Below, piece by piece: positions 1-8,464 of a DNA stretch of 64,000 bases. The stretch is from an uncultured Verrucomicrobiota bacterium (GTDB lineage: Bacteria; Verrucomicrobiota; Verrucomicrobiia; Opitutales; Opitutaceae): the NCBI GenBank assembly GCA_903869675.1, contig CAIQAB010000018.1, positions 88,959-152,958 on the forward strand. The letters are read 5' to 3'. The notes under the pieces were generated by a model, which was given only the letters and a program-made list of their open reading frames with translations, did not search any database and was not told the origin of the DNA. How positions within the stretch are numbered: position 1 is the first letter of the stretch; each line of letters starts with the position of its first letter. Both the position numbers and the translations under genes were made by a program.

Positions 1-1040
1 ACGCCTTCGTCCACGCCAGCGCCACCGGTGATGGCGATCTGCTGGAGCAAGGTCGCAGCTCCTGGTTCTCCGGCGACTGGCTGAGCCTGGAAGGCGCCGA
101 TCGCCGCCGGGAACACGCCGTCATCGCCACCGCCTACTTCGCGGAGGATACCCGCATGATGGCCGGGATGGCCGCCGCGCTCGGCAAGTCCGCCCGGGCC
201 GGGGAGCTGACCGCGCTTGTCCCGCGCATCCGCGAAGCCTTCGTGCGGGCCTATTGTCAGCCCGACGGCTCCATCCACATGGGCACCCAGACCGTTTACG
301 CGATGGCACTAGGCATGGATTTGATCCCTGACTCCGCGCAACGGGAACTCACCGCTCGCCGCTTCGTTGATAAACTCGCCGGCGACGACTATCATCTCAG
401 GACCGGCTTCTTGGGCACCCCTTGGCTACTGCCTGCGCTCACGAAAATCGGCCGCGACGACTTGGCCTTACGGCTCCTGCTCAACGAGGACTATCCCTCC
501 TGGGGTTTCGAAATTCGCATGGGTGCCACCACCATGTGGGAACGCTGGAATACCATCCGCGCCGACGGCGAGTTCGGCCCGATGGACATGAATTCGTTCA
601 ACCACTACGCCTACGGCGCCGTCGCCACCTGGATGTTCCAACATCTAGGTGGCCTGCAAGCCCTCGAGCCCGGCTACAAACACGCGCGTATCACCCCACT
701 CATCGGCCAAGGCGGCCTCACCCATGCCAGGGGCTCTCTGCACACACCCTACGGCCTGCTGGAGAGCGAATGGTCGACCGAAAACAACCACCTCACCTTG
801 AGCGTGAAGGTGCCCGCCAACACCAGCACCGAGATCCTCATCCCGACCGCAGACCCCGCGACGGTAAAAGAGGGCGACGAGGGCCGTGTCGCGATTTCCG
901 CGCCAGGCGTGCGCTCGCATGCCTTCGCAAACGGCAAACTCCTCCTCGAAGTCGGGTCCGGGCATTATCGTTTCACCACCCGCCAGAATACCCCACTCAC
1001 AGCCCGAGAAATACTAGATATGAGACAGCACCAGCATTGA
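1..1040 (+). CDS. Alpha-L-rhamnosidase, GH78 family (5' end outside window)
   Basis: C-terminal part of a glycoside hydrolase that removes terminal alpha-L-rhamnose from plant polysaccharides or glycosides. The frame is open from base 3, so the start lies upstream of the window. The visible part covers the (alpha/alpha)6-barrel: SGDWL near the start, FLGTPWLLPAL, then GATTMWERW, whose Glu (codon 540-542) matches the GH78 catalytic base, followed by MNSFNHYAYG and a C-terminal beta-sandwich. The general-acid region is only partly inside. Together with the KDG kinase 5 kb downstream it points to use of pectin-like material. The family call is firm; the substrate is inferred. Confidence 0.9.
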   Translation, partial: AFVHASATGDGDLLEQGRSSWFSGDWLSLEGADRRREHAVIATAYFAEDTRMMAGMAAALGKSARAGELTALVPRIREAFVRAYCQPDGSIHMGTQTVYAMALGMDLIPDSAQRELTARRFVDKLAGDDYHLRTGFLGTPWLLPALTKIGRDDLALRLLLNEDYPSWGFEIRMGATTMWERWNTIRADGEFGPMDMNSFNHYAYGAVATWMFQHLGGLQALEPGYKHARITPLIGQGGLTHARGSLHTPYGLLESEWSTENNHLTLSVKVPANTSTEILIPTADPATVKEGDEGRVAISAPGVRSHAFANGKLLLEVGSGHYRFTTRQNTPLTAREILDMRQHQH

Positions 1041-1302
1041 TGCAGCAGCCAGCCGCAGCTCGATGCCGCTACCAGCCATTTTTCGCAGACAAACCCGGCC
1101 TCCTTCCCGAAAGTTGCTCTGCTTATTTGGAAGCTAGCAACTCGATCAGGATGGGAAAAAGTCACCTATTCGCGACGGCTTCGTAACTCGATAGTCATAA
1201 TAATGTAACTTTGTCCGCCTAAGATTTACCCGCTAAATCATACCACATTTAAAAACTAAATGCCGTCATCGTTCTGCGAAAATTACATACCTAGCCTACC
1301 AA

Positions 1303-2757
1303 ATGAAAAACTACCGTCTCATCGCGTCTGCCTTCACGGCCGCAGTTCTTAGCTCCTCGCTTCACGCCGCCATAGATCTCGTAGCCACCGCATCACTTTC
1401 CGGCGCTGGGTCGGATCTCTCCGGGTTGACTGGCACCCTCGAAAATGGCGTTTCCGCCAGCCTGCTCGGCGGCATGGGTTCCGGTCTTGCTTGGGCAGGC
1501 GGCAATACCTTCCTCGCCCTCCCAGACCGCGGTCCGAACGCCACGGCATGGAATACCAGCGTAGATGATACCGCCTCCTACATCGCCCGCTTCAACACCG
1601 TTACCCTCGACCTGACCTACAACGGCAGTAGCTACTCGCTTACCCCCACGCTGACCGGCACCACCCTGCTATATAGCACCACCGCCCTGAATTACGCAGC
1701 GGCCAGCGCCACCAATGCCAACATCGCCGGCGATGCCCTCATCAACAATAGCACCGGCAAATACTATTTCACCGGACGTTCCGATAACTACTCGAGCGGT
1801 AATTCACTGAACTCCAATAACGCCCGCCTGGATCCCGAGGGTATCCGTCTTTCCAAAGATGGAACCAAAGTTTACGTTTCCGACGAGTATGGTCCCTATG
1901 TTTACGAGTTTGATCGCTCCAGCGGCGCTCGCACCCGCACCTTCAACCTGCCGACCAATCTGGCAGTCACCAACCTGAGCCCGCTAAGCAATACCGAGAT
2001 CAACAACAACACCGTGGGCCGCATCGCCAACAAGGGAATGGAAGGCCTCGCGATCACCCCTGACGGCACCAAGCTCTATGGCTTCATGCAGAGCCCCCTC
2101 GAGCAAGACAGCACGAGCGGCGCCGGTAAGGGCAGCATCAACCGCGTGGTGACCATCGATATCGCAACCGGCGCGACAACCGAGTTGGCCTACAACAACA
2201 AAGTCGGCACCAAGACCTACAACAGCAGCGAAATGCTCGCTATTAACGACCATCAGTTCCTGGTGCTTGAGCGCGACGGCAGCGGCTTGGGCAATGGCGA
2301 CTCCACCGCCTTCAAAAGCATCTACATGGTCGATTACTCCACTGCCTCCGACATAACCGCCATGAGCGGAGAGACCACCATCGCTTCCTACGCTCCTGCC
2401 AAGTCCCTGTTCCTCGACCTCAAGTCCGTGCTGAACAATCACAGCATCACCAATGCCCAGATCCCCGCCAAGCTCGAAGGCATGGCTTTCGGCAGTGATA
2501 TCGAAGTCAACGGCACTACCTTCCACACCCTGCTAGTCGCTAACGACAACGACTTCGTGCAAGGAGTCGCTGGCGATAACAAATGGTTCGCCTTCACCTT
2601 CACCGACGCCGACTTGACCACTCTCGGCGTTACCGGTGGCTTCACCAACCAGGTATTCACCTCTGGCGCGATTCCTGAGCCCTCTAGCTATGCCGCCATC
2701 GCCGGCACGCTCGGCCTCGGTCTTGCCTTCTATCGCCGCCGGCGCTCGGCCCGCTAA
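1303..2757 (+). CDS. Secreted esterase-like phytase-family protein with PEP-CTERM anchor
   Basis: 484 residues with an N-terminal signal peptide (hydrophobic stretch ending SLHAA near residue 23), a central domain of the esterase-like activity of phytase family (motifs LDPEGIRLSKDG, VSDEYGPY, NKGMEGLAITPDG, VLERDG) and a C-terminal PEP-CTERM sorting signal: IPEP around residue 457, a hydrophobic helix, then RRRR. Such tails are cut by exosortase and direct proteins to the cell surface or exopolysaccharide. The predicted product is exported and processed at the envelope; its true substrate is not shown by sequence. It is monocistronic, with a strong terminator 34 bp after the stop codon. Confidence 0.88.
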   Translation: MKNYRLIASAFTAAVLSSSLHAAIDLVATASLSGAGSDLSGLTGTLENGVSASLLGGMGSGLAWAGGNTFLALPDRGPNATAWNTSVDDTASYIARFNTVTLDLTYNGSSYSLTPTLTGTTLLYSTTALNYAAASATNANIAGDALINNSTGKYYFTGRSDNYSSGNSLNSNNARLDPEGIRLSKDGTKVYVSDEYGPYVYEFDRSSGARTRTFNLPTNLAVTNLSPLSNTEINNNTVGRIANKGMEGLAITPDGTKLYGFMQSPLEQDSTSGAGKGSINRVVTIDIATGATTELAYNNKVGTKTYNSSEMLAINDHQFLVLERDGSGLGNGDSTAFKSIYMVDYSTASDITAMSGETTIASYAPAKSLFLDLKSVLNNHSITNAQIPAKLEGMAFGSDIEVNGTTFHTLLVANDNDFVQGVAGDNKWFAFTFTDADLTTLGVTGGFTNQVFTSGAIPEPSSYAAIAGTLGLGLAFYRRRRSAR

Positions 2758-2790
2758 AGAAAACCAACCACCCACCTCTAGTAACCACAA

Positions 2791-2817
2791 GCGGCCCGGC
2801 CTACCGGGCCGCTTTTT
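2791..2817 (+). terminator. Rho-independent terminator of the PEP-CTERM gene
   Basis: A perfect 9-bp stem (2791-2799 with 2804-2812, GCGGCCCGG/CCGGGCCGC) with a 4-nt loop is followed by five T. It lies between convergent genes and has the U-tract only on the plus strand. Confidence 0.88.
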
Positions 2818-2851
2818 CGCGCTTATACGCCTGAACTGGAGCTCCCCAACC

Positions 2852-4210
2852 TTAAGACGCCCGCGGCCTATCCGCGGCAGCCGCAGACCGTCCCCTCGGT
2901 AGCAGCAGATTCAGCACGAGCGCAGTGATGCCGCCGGCGGCGATACCGGATTCGAGCAAAGCCTTTACCCATTCCGGCAGCATGCCCAACCAGCTGGTTT
3001 GAGAAGGTGCGCCGAGACCGATGGCGAGCGAGAGCGCCACGATCAACGCCTCGCGTTGCGAGATGCCCCGGCTCGCGATTAAACGCAGTCCGGAGACCGC
3101 CACTAGCCCGAAAAGCATCAAGGCCAGCGCGCCCAAAACCGCCGGCGGCATCGCCGTGACCCAGCGGCCGACCGCAGGGAAAAGCCCCAGCAGTGCCAGC
3201 ATGAGCGCCATCAACGGACCGATGCGCCGGCTGGCCACTCCCGTGATTTGGATGACGCCGTTGTTTTGGGCGTAGGTGGTGCTGGGGAAGCCGCCCACCA
3301 GCGCCGAGGCGAGACTGGTCAACCCATCCGCCAACACACCACCGCGCAGTCGCGCCCAGTGCGTCGGCCCCTCGGCCGGCAAACCGGAAAGCTCCGCCGT
3401 GGCGGTCATGTCACCCATCGCCTCAAGCACCGAGACGAGATAGATAAACGCAAAAGGCAGCATCAGCGACCAGCTAAAGGAGAAACCATGCGGCAACCAG
3501 CGAGGCAAAGTGATCCAGGTGCCGTCCGCCGCCTCCGGCGCGTGCAACCAACCGCCCGCAGCGCACACGAGGTAGCCCGCCGCCACTCCACACAAGACCG
3601 AGGCCAAGCGGGTCCAACGCCGCCCGGCGGCCTGAGCACCCAGCACCACGGCGATGACGATGCCCGCGACCAGCCCGCCCGCCCACGGAGGCGCCCCCGC
3701 CGCCGCCGGGGCCACGATGCCATACATGGCGGACGGGATCAAGGTCAGCCCGATGAGCAGCACGACCACCCCGGATACCAGCGGGGTAAACACTTGGCGC
3801 AGCTTGGGCAAAAACGGAGCGAGCACGAGTTGCACCGGGGCCGTCACCAGCGACATACCCAGCATCAAAGCCAGCCCGCCCGCTTGTCCGGCAAGTATCA
3901 GCGGCTGCAGAAAAGAGAAACTCGTCCCCGTGACACTCAATAAGCCCGAGCCCACCGGCCCCGGTCTCATGGTTTGCAGTAAAGTGCCAAGCGCCGAGGC
4001 CATCAGGGCCATGCTAACGAGGTAGGCGGTATCGGCCGCCGGCCACTTGAGAATGCCCGCCAAGATGAGCGGAGACGTGATCGTGCCCACCACCATGGCC
4101 GCTACTTGTTGCGCGCTCACCAGCAGCGCGGGCCCGGCCGGCACTGGTTCCTCCAGACCATAAACCAAGGTAGGCGACGGCGATTGATCAGGGAAGTCGG
4201 ATTTTTCCAC
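2852..4210 (-). CDS. NCS2-family purine/pyrimidine permease (xanthine/uracil type)
   Basis: A 452-residue inner-membrane protein with about 12-14 hydrophobic segments that imports a nucleobase with protons or sodium. The NCS2 signature QNNGVIQITG (about residues 315-324) is present, and the preceding helix region (TYAQNNG) resembles xanthine/urate members rather than UraA. The N-terminus GPALLVSAQQVAAM matches the family's first conserved segment. It is divergent from the hypoxanthine phosphoribosyltransferase gene 114 bp away, so the pair looks like one purine-salvage locus: uptake here, ribosylation there. The exact base transported cannot be read from sequence. Confidence 0.9.
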   Translation of the reverse strand: MEKSDFPDQSPSPTLVYGLEEPVPAGPALLVSAQQVAAMVVGTITSPLILAGILKWPAADTAYLVSMALMASALGTLLQTMRPGPVGSGLLSVTGTSFSFLQPLILAGQAGGLALMLGMSLVTAPVQLVLAPFLPKLRQVFTPLVSGVVVLLIGLTLIPSAMYGIVAPAAAGAPPWAGGLVAGIVIAVVLGAQAAGRRWTRLASVLCGVAAGYLVCAAGGWLHAPEAADGTWITLPRWLPHGFSFSWSLMLPFAFIYLVSVLEAMGDMTATAELSGLPAEGPTHWARLRGGVLADGLTSLASALVGGFPSTTYAQNNGVIQITGVASRRIGPLMALMLALLGLFPAVGRWVTAMPPAVLGALALMLFGLVAVSGLRLIASRGISQREALIVALSLAIGLGAPSQTSWLGMLPEWVKALLESGIAAGGITALVLNLLLPRGRSAAAADRPRAS

Positions 4211-4324
4211 ACCGGAAAAGTTAGCACACCATGGGCCAGAGCAAGCGGGACTGGCACCGTGTTTGCTGGATTTTTGGGGGCATCTGAGGCCGCCTGTCTC
4301 CTATCCGCCCCCTTTTACTCGCCA

Positions 4325-4888
4325 ATGCACTTACCTGAACACCTCGACCGTCTCTACACGCCCGCCCAGATCGAGGCACGGCTGGGCGAACTCGCCATCA
4401 GCCTGGATTCGTGGGCGGCCGAGGCGCAGGCCGAGACCGGCCGTCTCTTGCTCGCCGTGTGCCTGCTCCGGGGAGGCGTATTCTTTTTTTCCGATTTGCT
4501 TCTGCACTCGCGGCAATCGGTGGAGCCCGGATTCTGCCGCGCCTGGAGCTACCTCAAGGGCAGCAACGGACAGCCCGAGGACACCGTGCGCATGGACTGG
4601 CAGGGACTCGAGGTGCGGGATCGCCATGTGGTCCTGATCGATAATATCTGCGACAGCGGACGCACCTTGGCCGCCGCAACCGCGCAGCTCGAGTCCTGGG
4701 GCGCGCGCAAGGTCCGCACCGCTGTCATCGTGCATCGCCAGCGGGCGGACTCGCGCCACACGCCTACGCTCACGGGCTTTGTTTACCCGGGAGTGGAGTG
4801 GCTGGTCGGCTATGGTCTGCGAGATCGCGATGCAGACCTGATGAATACTCGCGCTATTTTCACCGTGCGGGGCAGCGGCACGGGCTGA
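4325..4888 (+). CDS. hpt: Hypoxanthine phosphoribosyltransferase-like purine salvage enzyme
   Basis: A 187-residue cytoplasmic phosphoribosyltransferase joining hypoxanthine/guanine to PRPP. The PRPP loop is VVLIDNICDSGRTL (about residues 102-115), a version of the VEDIIDSGxTL signature, and the C-terminal GYGLRDRDADLMN corresponds to the purine-binding GYGLDY segment. The frame is open upstream of 4325, but homology starts at MHLPEHLDRLYTP, so that ATG is chosen. It is divergent from the NCS2 permease. The stop codon is only 7 bp from the convergent pirin stop. Confidence 0.85.
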   Translation: MHLPEHLDRLYTPAQIEARLGELAISLDSWAAEAQAETGRLLLAVCLLRGGVFFFSDLLLHSRQSVEPGFCRAWSYLKGSNGQPEDTVRMDWQGLEVRDRHVVLIDNICDSGRTLAAATAQLESWGARKVRTAVIVHRQRADSRHTPTLTGFVYPGVEWLVGYGLRDRDADLMNTRAIFTVRGSGTG

Positions 4889-4895
4889 GGCCCGG

Positions 4896-5636
4896 TCACG
4901 CGAGGTCAAAAAGCAGCGCCTCGCACGCCGCGATGGCCGTCAAAGACAGCACGCCGGAGGTCTCGGTGCTGGCCCCGTCGCCGGTCTGGAGTGGCAGGCC
5001 GTTGAGTGCGAGTGCACCCCGCGTGATTTGCAGCCACGCGCCATGACCCGCCGGCAAGGCGTGCGTGACGGATTCCCCCGGCTGCAGTCGCACGCGGTAA
5101 ACGTCCGCCTCCTGGTTGATAGTCGCCGAGCCTTCCCGTCCATCGGGCGAAATCACCAGCACCTTGCGCGCGGAGGCATGCTCGGGCGCGGGTTCCCACT
5201 CAGTGTAGCGGGGGGTAAGGCCGCGGGCCCGGGGCAGTATCCAGATCTGCAAAAAATGCAGCGGTGCGGAGTCCGAGGGATTGAATTCACTGTGCGTCAC
5301 TCCACGGCCCGCGCTCATGAGCTGGATCCGGCCTGGAGTCAGCACGCGGCCGTTCCCCAGGCTGTCCTTGTGTTCGATGGCCCCTTCAAGCACGTAGCTG
5401 AAAATCTCCATATCACGATGCGGATGGGCGCCGAAACCACGGCCAGGCGCGACCCGGTCGTCATTGATGACGCGCAAAGTGCGAAAGCCCATGTGCGCGG
5501 GATCGTGATAGTCAGCGAAGGAGAAACTGTGCCAGGAATCCAGCCAGCCGAGATCCGCGTGCCCCCGTGCAGCCGCAGGACGAAGCGTGATGGCACCAGC
5601 CGGAACGCCGGCGAGGTCGTCGTGTGTGTTCTTCAT
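4896..5636 (-). CDS. Pirin-family bicupin protein (YhhW-like)
   Basis: A 246-residue double cupin. The metal-binding residues of the N-terminal cupin are intact: His71 and His73 in AHPHRDMEIF, and His115 and Glu117 in GVTHSEFN. Family members bind Fe or another divalent metal; some oxidise quercetin, others act as redox sensors or regulators, so the cellular role is open. The C-terminal cupin (about residues 150-246) is less conserved and lacks the metal set. The upstream region carries the inverted-repeat element at 5647-5799, so its promoter must lie within or beyond that element. Confidence 0.9.
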   Translation of the reverse strand: MKNTHDDLAGVPAGAITLRPAAARGHADLGWLDSWHSFSFADYHDPAHMGFRTLRVINDDRVAPGRGFGAHPHRDMEIFSYVLEGAIEHKDSLGNGRVLTPGRIQLMSAGRGVTHSEFNPSDSAPLHFLQIWILPRARGLTPRYTEWEPAPEHASARKVLVISPDGREGSATINQEADVYRVRLQPGESVTHALPAGHGAWLQITRGALALNGLPLQTGDGASTETSGVLSLTAIAACEALLFDLA

Positions 5637-5646
5637 CTAGCGTGTG

Positions 5647-5799
5647 TCTGGGAAATAAACTCGCCGTGCGCCAGAGGAGAAACTCGCTCGGCCAAGGCGA
5701 CCGAGGCGGATGTGGACCAGCGGCCCATGCTGCCGAGGGCAACGCTGAAACAGCGAGTTGCTCGTCTGGTTTGCGCGCATAGTGAGTTCATTTCCCAGA
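5647..5799. repeat. Imperfect inverted-repeat element, about 153 bp
   Basis: The outer arms 5647-5671 and 5775-5799 match 21 of 25 when one is reverse-complemented (TCTGGGAAATAAACTC against TCTGGGAAATGAACTC). After a small bulge, a second arm pair follows (about 5672-5689 and 5752-5769, roughly 15 of 18). The whole could fold into one long cruciform. It has no ORF of note. It resembles a non-autonomous MITE or REP/BIME-type unit; I see no other full copy in the window. Confidence 0.7.
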
Positions 5800-6136
5800 A
5801 ACAAACTAAGCAGCAAAAGTAAAAAACGACTTTAGCGAAACTGCGGTGATGCCACAGGATGGGCATGCTGGGAAATGCAAAAATAATGACCTAAAATGCA
5901 CGCACACACCTGTCCAATTTCGAGATCTAAATAGAGCGCAAACGTGCCGCCTTTTACCGATAATCTCCCACACGCTTTCGGCATCTGTTTGCAGACACGG
6001 CCCGCTTGCCGGTCGTTGTGGTCGCTTGCGTGCTAGACGGGTCGTCAGCCTCCAGTCCCGCCCTTCGCCTGGGCTTCCCCTCCCGCCCGCTCTTCCCCAA
6101 CTTAACCATCACCTTTCCCCTTCACCTCTTTTTTCC
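5800..6136. other. Intergenic region upstream of kdgK
   Basis: 337 bp without a convincing gene. The left half is relatively AT-rich (around 5860-5940). The right half is pyrimidine-rich and ends in a C/T tract directly before the kdgK ATG. No recognisable riboswitch, operator or terminator. The open frame running back to 5846 lacks family homology before the ATG at 6137. Confidence 0.5.
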
Positions 6137-7231
6137 ATGAGCCTCCCTATCAAACCCGCTAAATCTACCGTATTCGACCAGATCTCGCTCGGCGAGGTCA
6201 TGCTCCGCCTCGATCCAGGCGAGGGCCGCATCCGCACCGCCCGCTCTTTTGCCGCCTGGGAAGGCGGTGGTGAATACAACACCTCCCGAGGCCTCCGTAA
6301 ATGCTTCGGCCTGAAAACCGCCGTCGCCACCTCGTTCGTAGACAACGAAATCGGTCACCTGATCGAAGACTTCATCATGCAGGGCGGCGTCGCCACCGAT
6401 TTCATCCAGTGGCGCGAAGACGACGGCATCGGTCGCAACGTGCGCAACGGCCTGAACTTCACCGAGCGTGGCTTCGGCATTCGTGGCGCCGTAGGCAATC
6501 CCGACCGCGGCAACACCGCCGCCTCGCAAATCAAGCCCGGCGATTTTAACTGGGATCATATCTTCGGCGAACTCGGGGCGCGTTGGTTCCACACCGGCGG
6601 CATCTTCGCCGCCCTCTCCGCCTCCACCGCCGAGGCCACCATCGAGGCCGTGCAGGCCGCCAAAAAACACGGCGTGATCGTGTCCTACGACCTGAACTAC
6701 CGCCCCTCGCTCTGGAAGACCATCGGCGGCCTGAAGAAAGCCCAGGAGGTCAACCGCGAGATCGCCAAATACGTCGATGTAATGATCGGCAATGAGGAGG
6801 ACTTCACCGCCTCACTCGGTTTCGCGGTCAAGGGCGCCGAGGACCTGAAGCACATCGAGACCGACGCCTTCAAGGCCATGATCGAAACCGCCGTGAAGGA
6901 GTTCCCCAATTTCAAGGTCGCCGCCACCACCCTCCGCCACGTGCACACCGCCACCGTGAACGACTGGTCGGCCATCCTCTGGCACGACGGCCAGTTCTAC
7001 GAGAGCAAGCAGTATCCCCGCCTCGAGATCCTCGACCGCGTCGGCGGCGGCGACAGTTTCGCCTCGGGACTGCAGTTCGGCTTCCTCGAGTTCAACGACC
7101 CGAAAAAGGCCGTCGAATACGGAGCCGCCCACGGTGCGCTCGCCTCGACCACGCCCGGCGACACCTCCATGGCTACCCGCAAGGAGGTCGAGAAGACCAT
7201 CGGCGGGGGCGGCGCCCGCGTGGTGCGTTAA
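6137..7231 (+). CDS. kdgK: 2-keto-3-deoxygluconate kinase (PfkB family)
   Basis: A 364-residue cytoplasmic sugar kinase that phosphorylates 2-keto-3-deoxygluconate to KDPG, the late step of uronate (pectin, alginate) breakdown. The PfkB signature DRVGGGDSFASGL lies at about residues 300-312, with the catalytic base Asp306. The N-terminus reads ISLGEVMLRLDPGEGRI, and SYDLNYRPSLW and GNEEDF are typical of bacterial KDG kinases. The start at 6137 is set by that N-terminus and is preceded by a C/T-rich leader rather than a ribosome-binding site. It stands alone; other uronate genes are not in the window. A fructokinase-like substrate cannot be fully excluded. Confidence 0.85.
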   Translation: MSLPIKPAKSTVFDQISLGEVMLRLDPGEGRIRTARSFAAWEGGGEYNTSRGLRKCFGLKTAVATSFVDNEIGHLIEDFIMQGGVATDFIQWREDDGIGRNVRNGLNFTERGFGIRGAVGNPDRGNTAASQIKPGDFNWDHIFGELGARWFHTGGIFAALSASTAEATIEAVQAAKKHGVIVSYDLNYRPSLWKTIGGLKKAQEVNREIAKYVDVMIGNEEDFTASLGFAVKGAEDLKHIETDAFKAMIETAVKEFPNFKVAATTLRHVHTATVNDWSAILWHDGQFYESKQYPRLEILDRVGGGDSFASGLQFGFLEFNDPKKAVEYGAAHGALASTTPGDTSMATRKEVEKTIGGGGARVVR

Positions 7232-7257
7232 GGGCCGCTTTCCCTGACCGGCCCTCC

Positions 7258-7286
7258 GGCCGGCGCGCCCATCGGCCGCGCCGGCC
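7258..7286. terminator. GC-rich hairpin between convergent genes
   Basis: A perfect 10-bp stem, GGCCGGCGCG (7258-7267) with CGCGCCGGCC (7277-7286), and a 9-nt loop. It lies between the kdgK stop and the convergent PRC-barrel stop. There is no T-tract on either strand, so termination is only inferred from position. Confidence 0.4.
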
Positions 7287-7322
7287 TCGCTAACCGCTAA
7301 GCCCAAGCCCGGGGCGCCAGGC

Positions 7323-8009
7323 TTACCCGACCACCACGTGGTGGTCGGCAGTGTTGCGGATATCCTCTTGCGAGAGAGAGGTATATACCTTTGACTCCGG
7401 GTAGCTAATGCGGTCGATTTTATCCGTCGGGATAAGCACTTCCTTACCGGCATACCAATGACCGGTCTCGACCACTAGGTCGCGCACCGACCAGCTACGA
7501 TCGTTTACTTTGAAGTCGATCACGTGCCCAGCGTCACCGCTCGAAGTCTCGACGTGGTAACCGGTGACCGCGACGGCGCTGCGGAGCTTGGGATCCCCCC
7601 GATGCACGTAGTCCATGCGTGCGCCAAAGCTGTTCGCCTCCGGCAGCAGCACCGGGTAACCGCCCATGCCCCACAAGCCGCCTCCGGACCAGTAGCCGGG
7701 CCAGCCGTAATAAGAATAATAATCCTGCTCATATTGGCGGGAAACGGGCTTGTGGGTATCGATCGAGGGAGCGTGCTCAATCTGTGCCTTGGTCAATTTT
7801 ATCGAGAGCGTGCGATTCTCCGCATTGAGATGGCCGAAAGCGTGGGGCGAGATGAGCACCAGACGCCCGGTCAACCACGAGCCGGTGTCGACCACTAGGT
7901 AACGCACGGCCCAAGAATAATCATCAAAATAGAAATCTTTGATGTGACCGATCTCACCATTGGTGGCCGCGAGTTTATAACCGTAAAGTGCTTTGAGATT
8001 ATGCAGCAT
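7323..8009 (-). CDS. Tandem PRC-barrel domain protein
   Basis: 228 residues with two PRC-barrel units: residues about 1-75 (KLAATNGEIGHIKDFYFDD, then YLVVDTGSWLTGRLVLISP) and about 140-220 (YHVETSSGDAGHVIDFKVND, then DLVVETGHWYAGKEVLIP). The linker around residues 95-125 is rich in Tyr, Gly and Trp. Soluble tandem PRC-barrel proteins are common in environmental bacteria, often beside stress genes, but have no established reaction. The DUF2934 gene 23 bp upstream is probably co-transcribed. No signal peptide is visible, so a cytoplasmic location is likely. Confidence 0.82.
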   Translation of the reverse strand: MLHNLKALYGYKLAATNGEIGHIKDFYFDDYSWAVRYLVVDTGSWLTGRLVLISPHAFGHLNAENRTLSIKLTKAQIEHAPSIDTHKPVSRQYEQDYYSYYGWPGYWSGGGLWGMGGYPVLLPEANSFGARMDYVHRGDPKLRSAVAVTGYHVETSSGDAGHVIDFKVNDRSWSVRDLVVETGHWYAGKEVLIPTDKIDRISYPESKVYTSLSQEDIRNTADHHVVVG

Positions 8010-8032
8010 AGGAGTGGGTAGGTTTTGCGGGT

Positions 8033-8353
8033 TCAGCGCTTGGCGCGCAGGGCGGTAGACCGGACCGGCGCGGCCACGGACGGCAGGCTCGGCGCGGTCG
8101 AAGCAGTCGCGACTGCGGCGAGCGCGGAGGGGGAAGCGGCGTAGCCGTTTACCGCCATATGGCGGTGCAGGCGCTCGCCTGATTCGTGGGCGGGGATGCG
8201 GGCGCGCAGGCAGGCGGACGCCTCGAGCCAGTTCTCAAGATCGCGGCCCGAGGCGCGATTACTTTGCTCATAAAGGTGGTAGGCGTAGTCGCGAACCAGT
8301 TCCTCGCAGGGACTGGAATCGGCACAATCGACAGAGGAGGAAGCAGTTTTCAT
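8033..8353 (-). CDS. Small DUF2934-domain protein
   Basis: 106 residues from the ATG at 8353. The N-terminal half contains RDYAYHLYEQSNRASGRDL, ENWLEASACLRARIP, the DUF2934 helical pattern (an amphipathic helix with a conserved Tyr, then ENWL/HWL). The C-terminal half is Ala/Ser-rich and looks disordered. DUF2934 has no assigned biochemical role; members often sit with stress proteins, as here with the PRC-barrel gene. The leader contains a CCCTCC tract instead of a ribosome-binding site. The reading frame extends further upstream without homology. Confidence 0.65.
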   Translation of the reverse strand: MKTASSSVDCADSSPCEELVRDYAYHLYEQSNRASGRDLENWLEASACLRARIPAHESGERLHRHMAVNGYAASPSALAAVATASTAPSLPSVAAPVRSTALRAKR

Positions 8354-8464
8354 AGGATCAAGGAGGGGGCACGCGGGCATCGCGTGCCATCGCCGATAGC
8401 CTACTCCTGAATCCCTCACATGGACATGGGGTCTAGACCTCCCCCCCGCGGGTCAGCACCCTGC

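Noticed and set aside
4211..4324. Purine riboswitch between the NCS2 permease and hpt
   Set aside because: The gap has no three-way junction or conserved purine-aptamer core; only ordinary sequence is seen.
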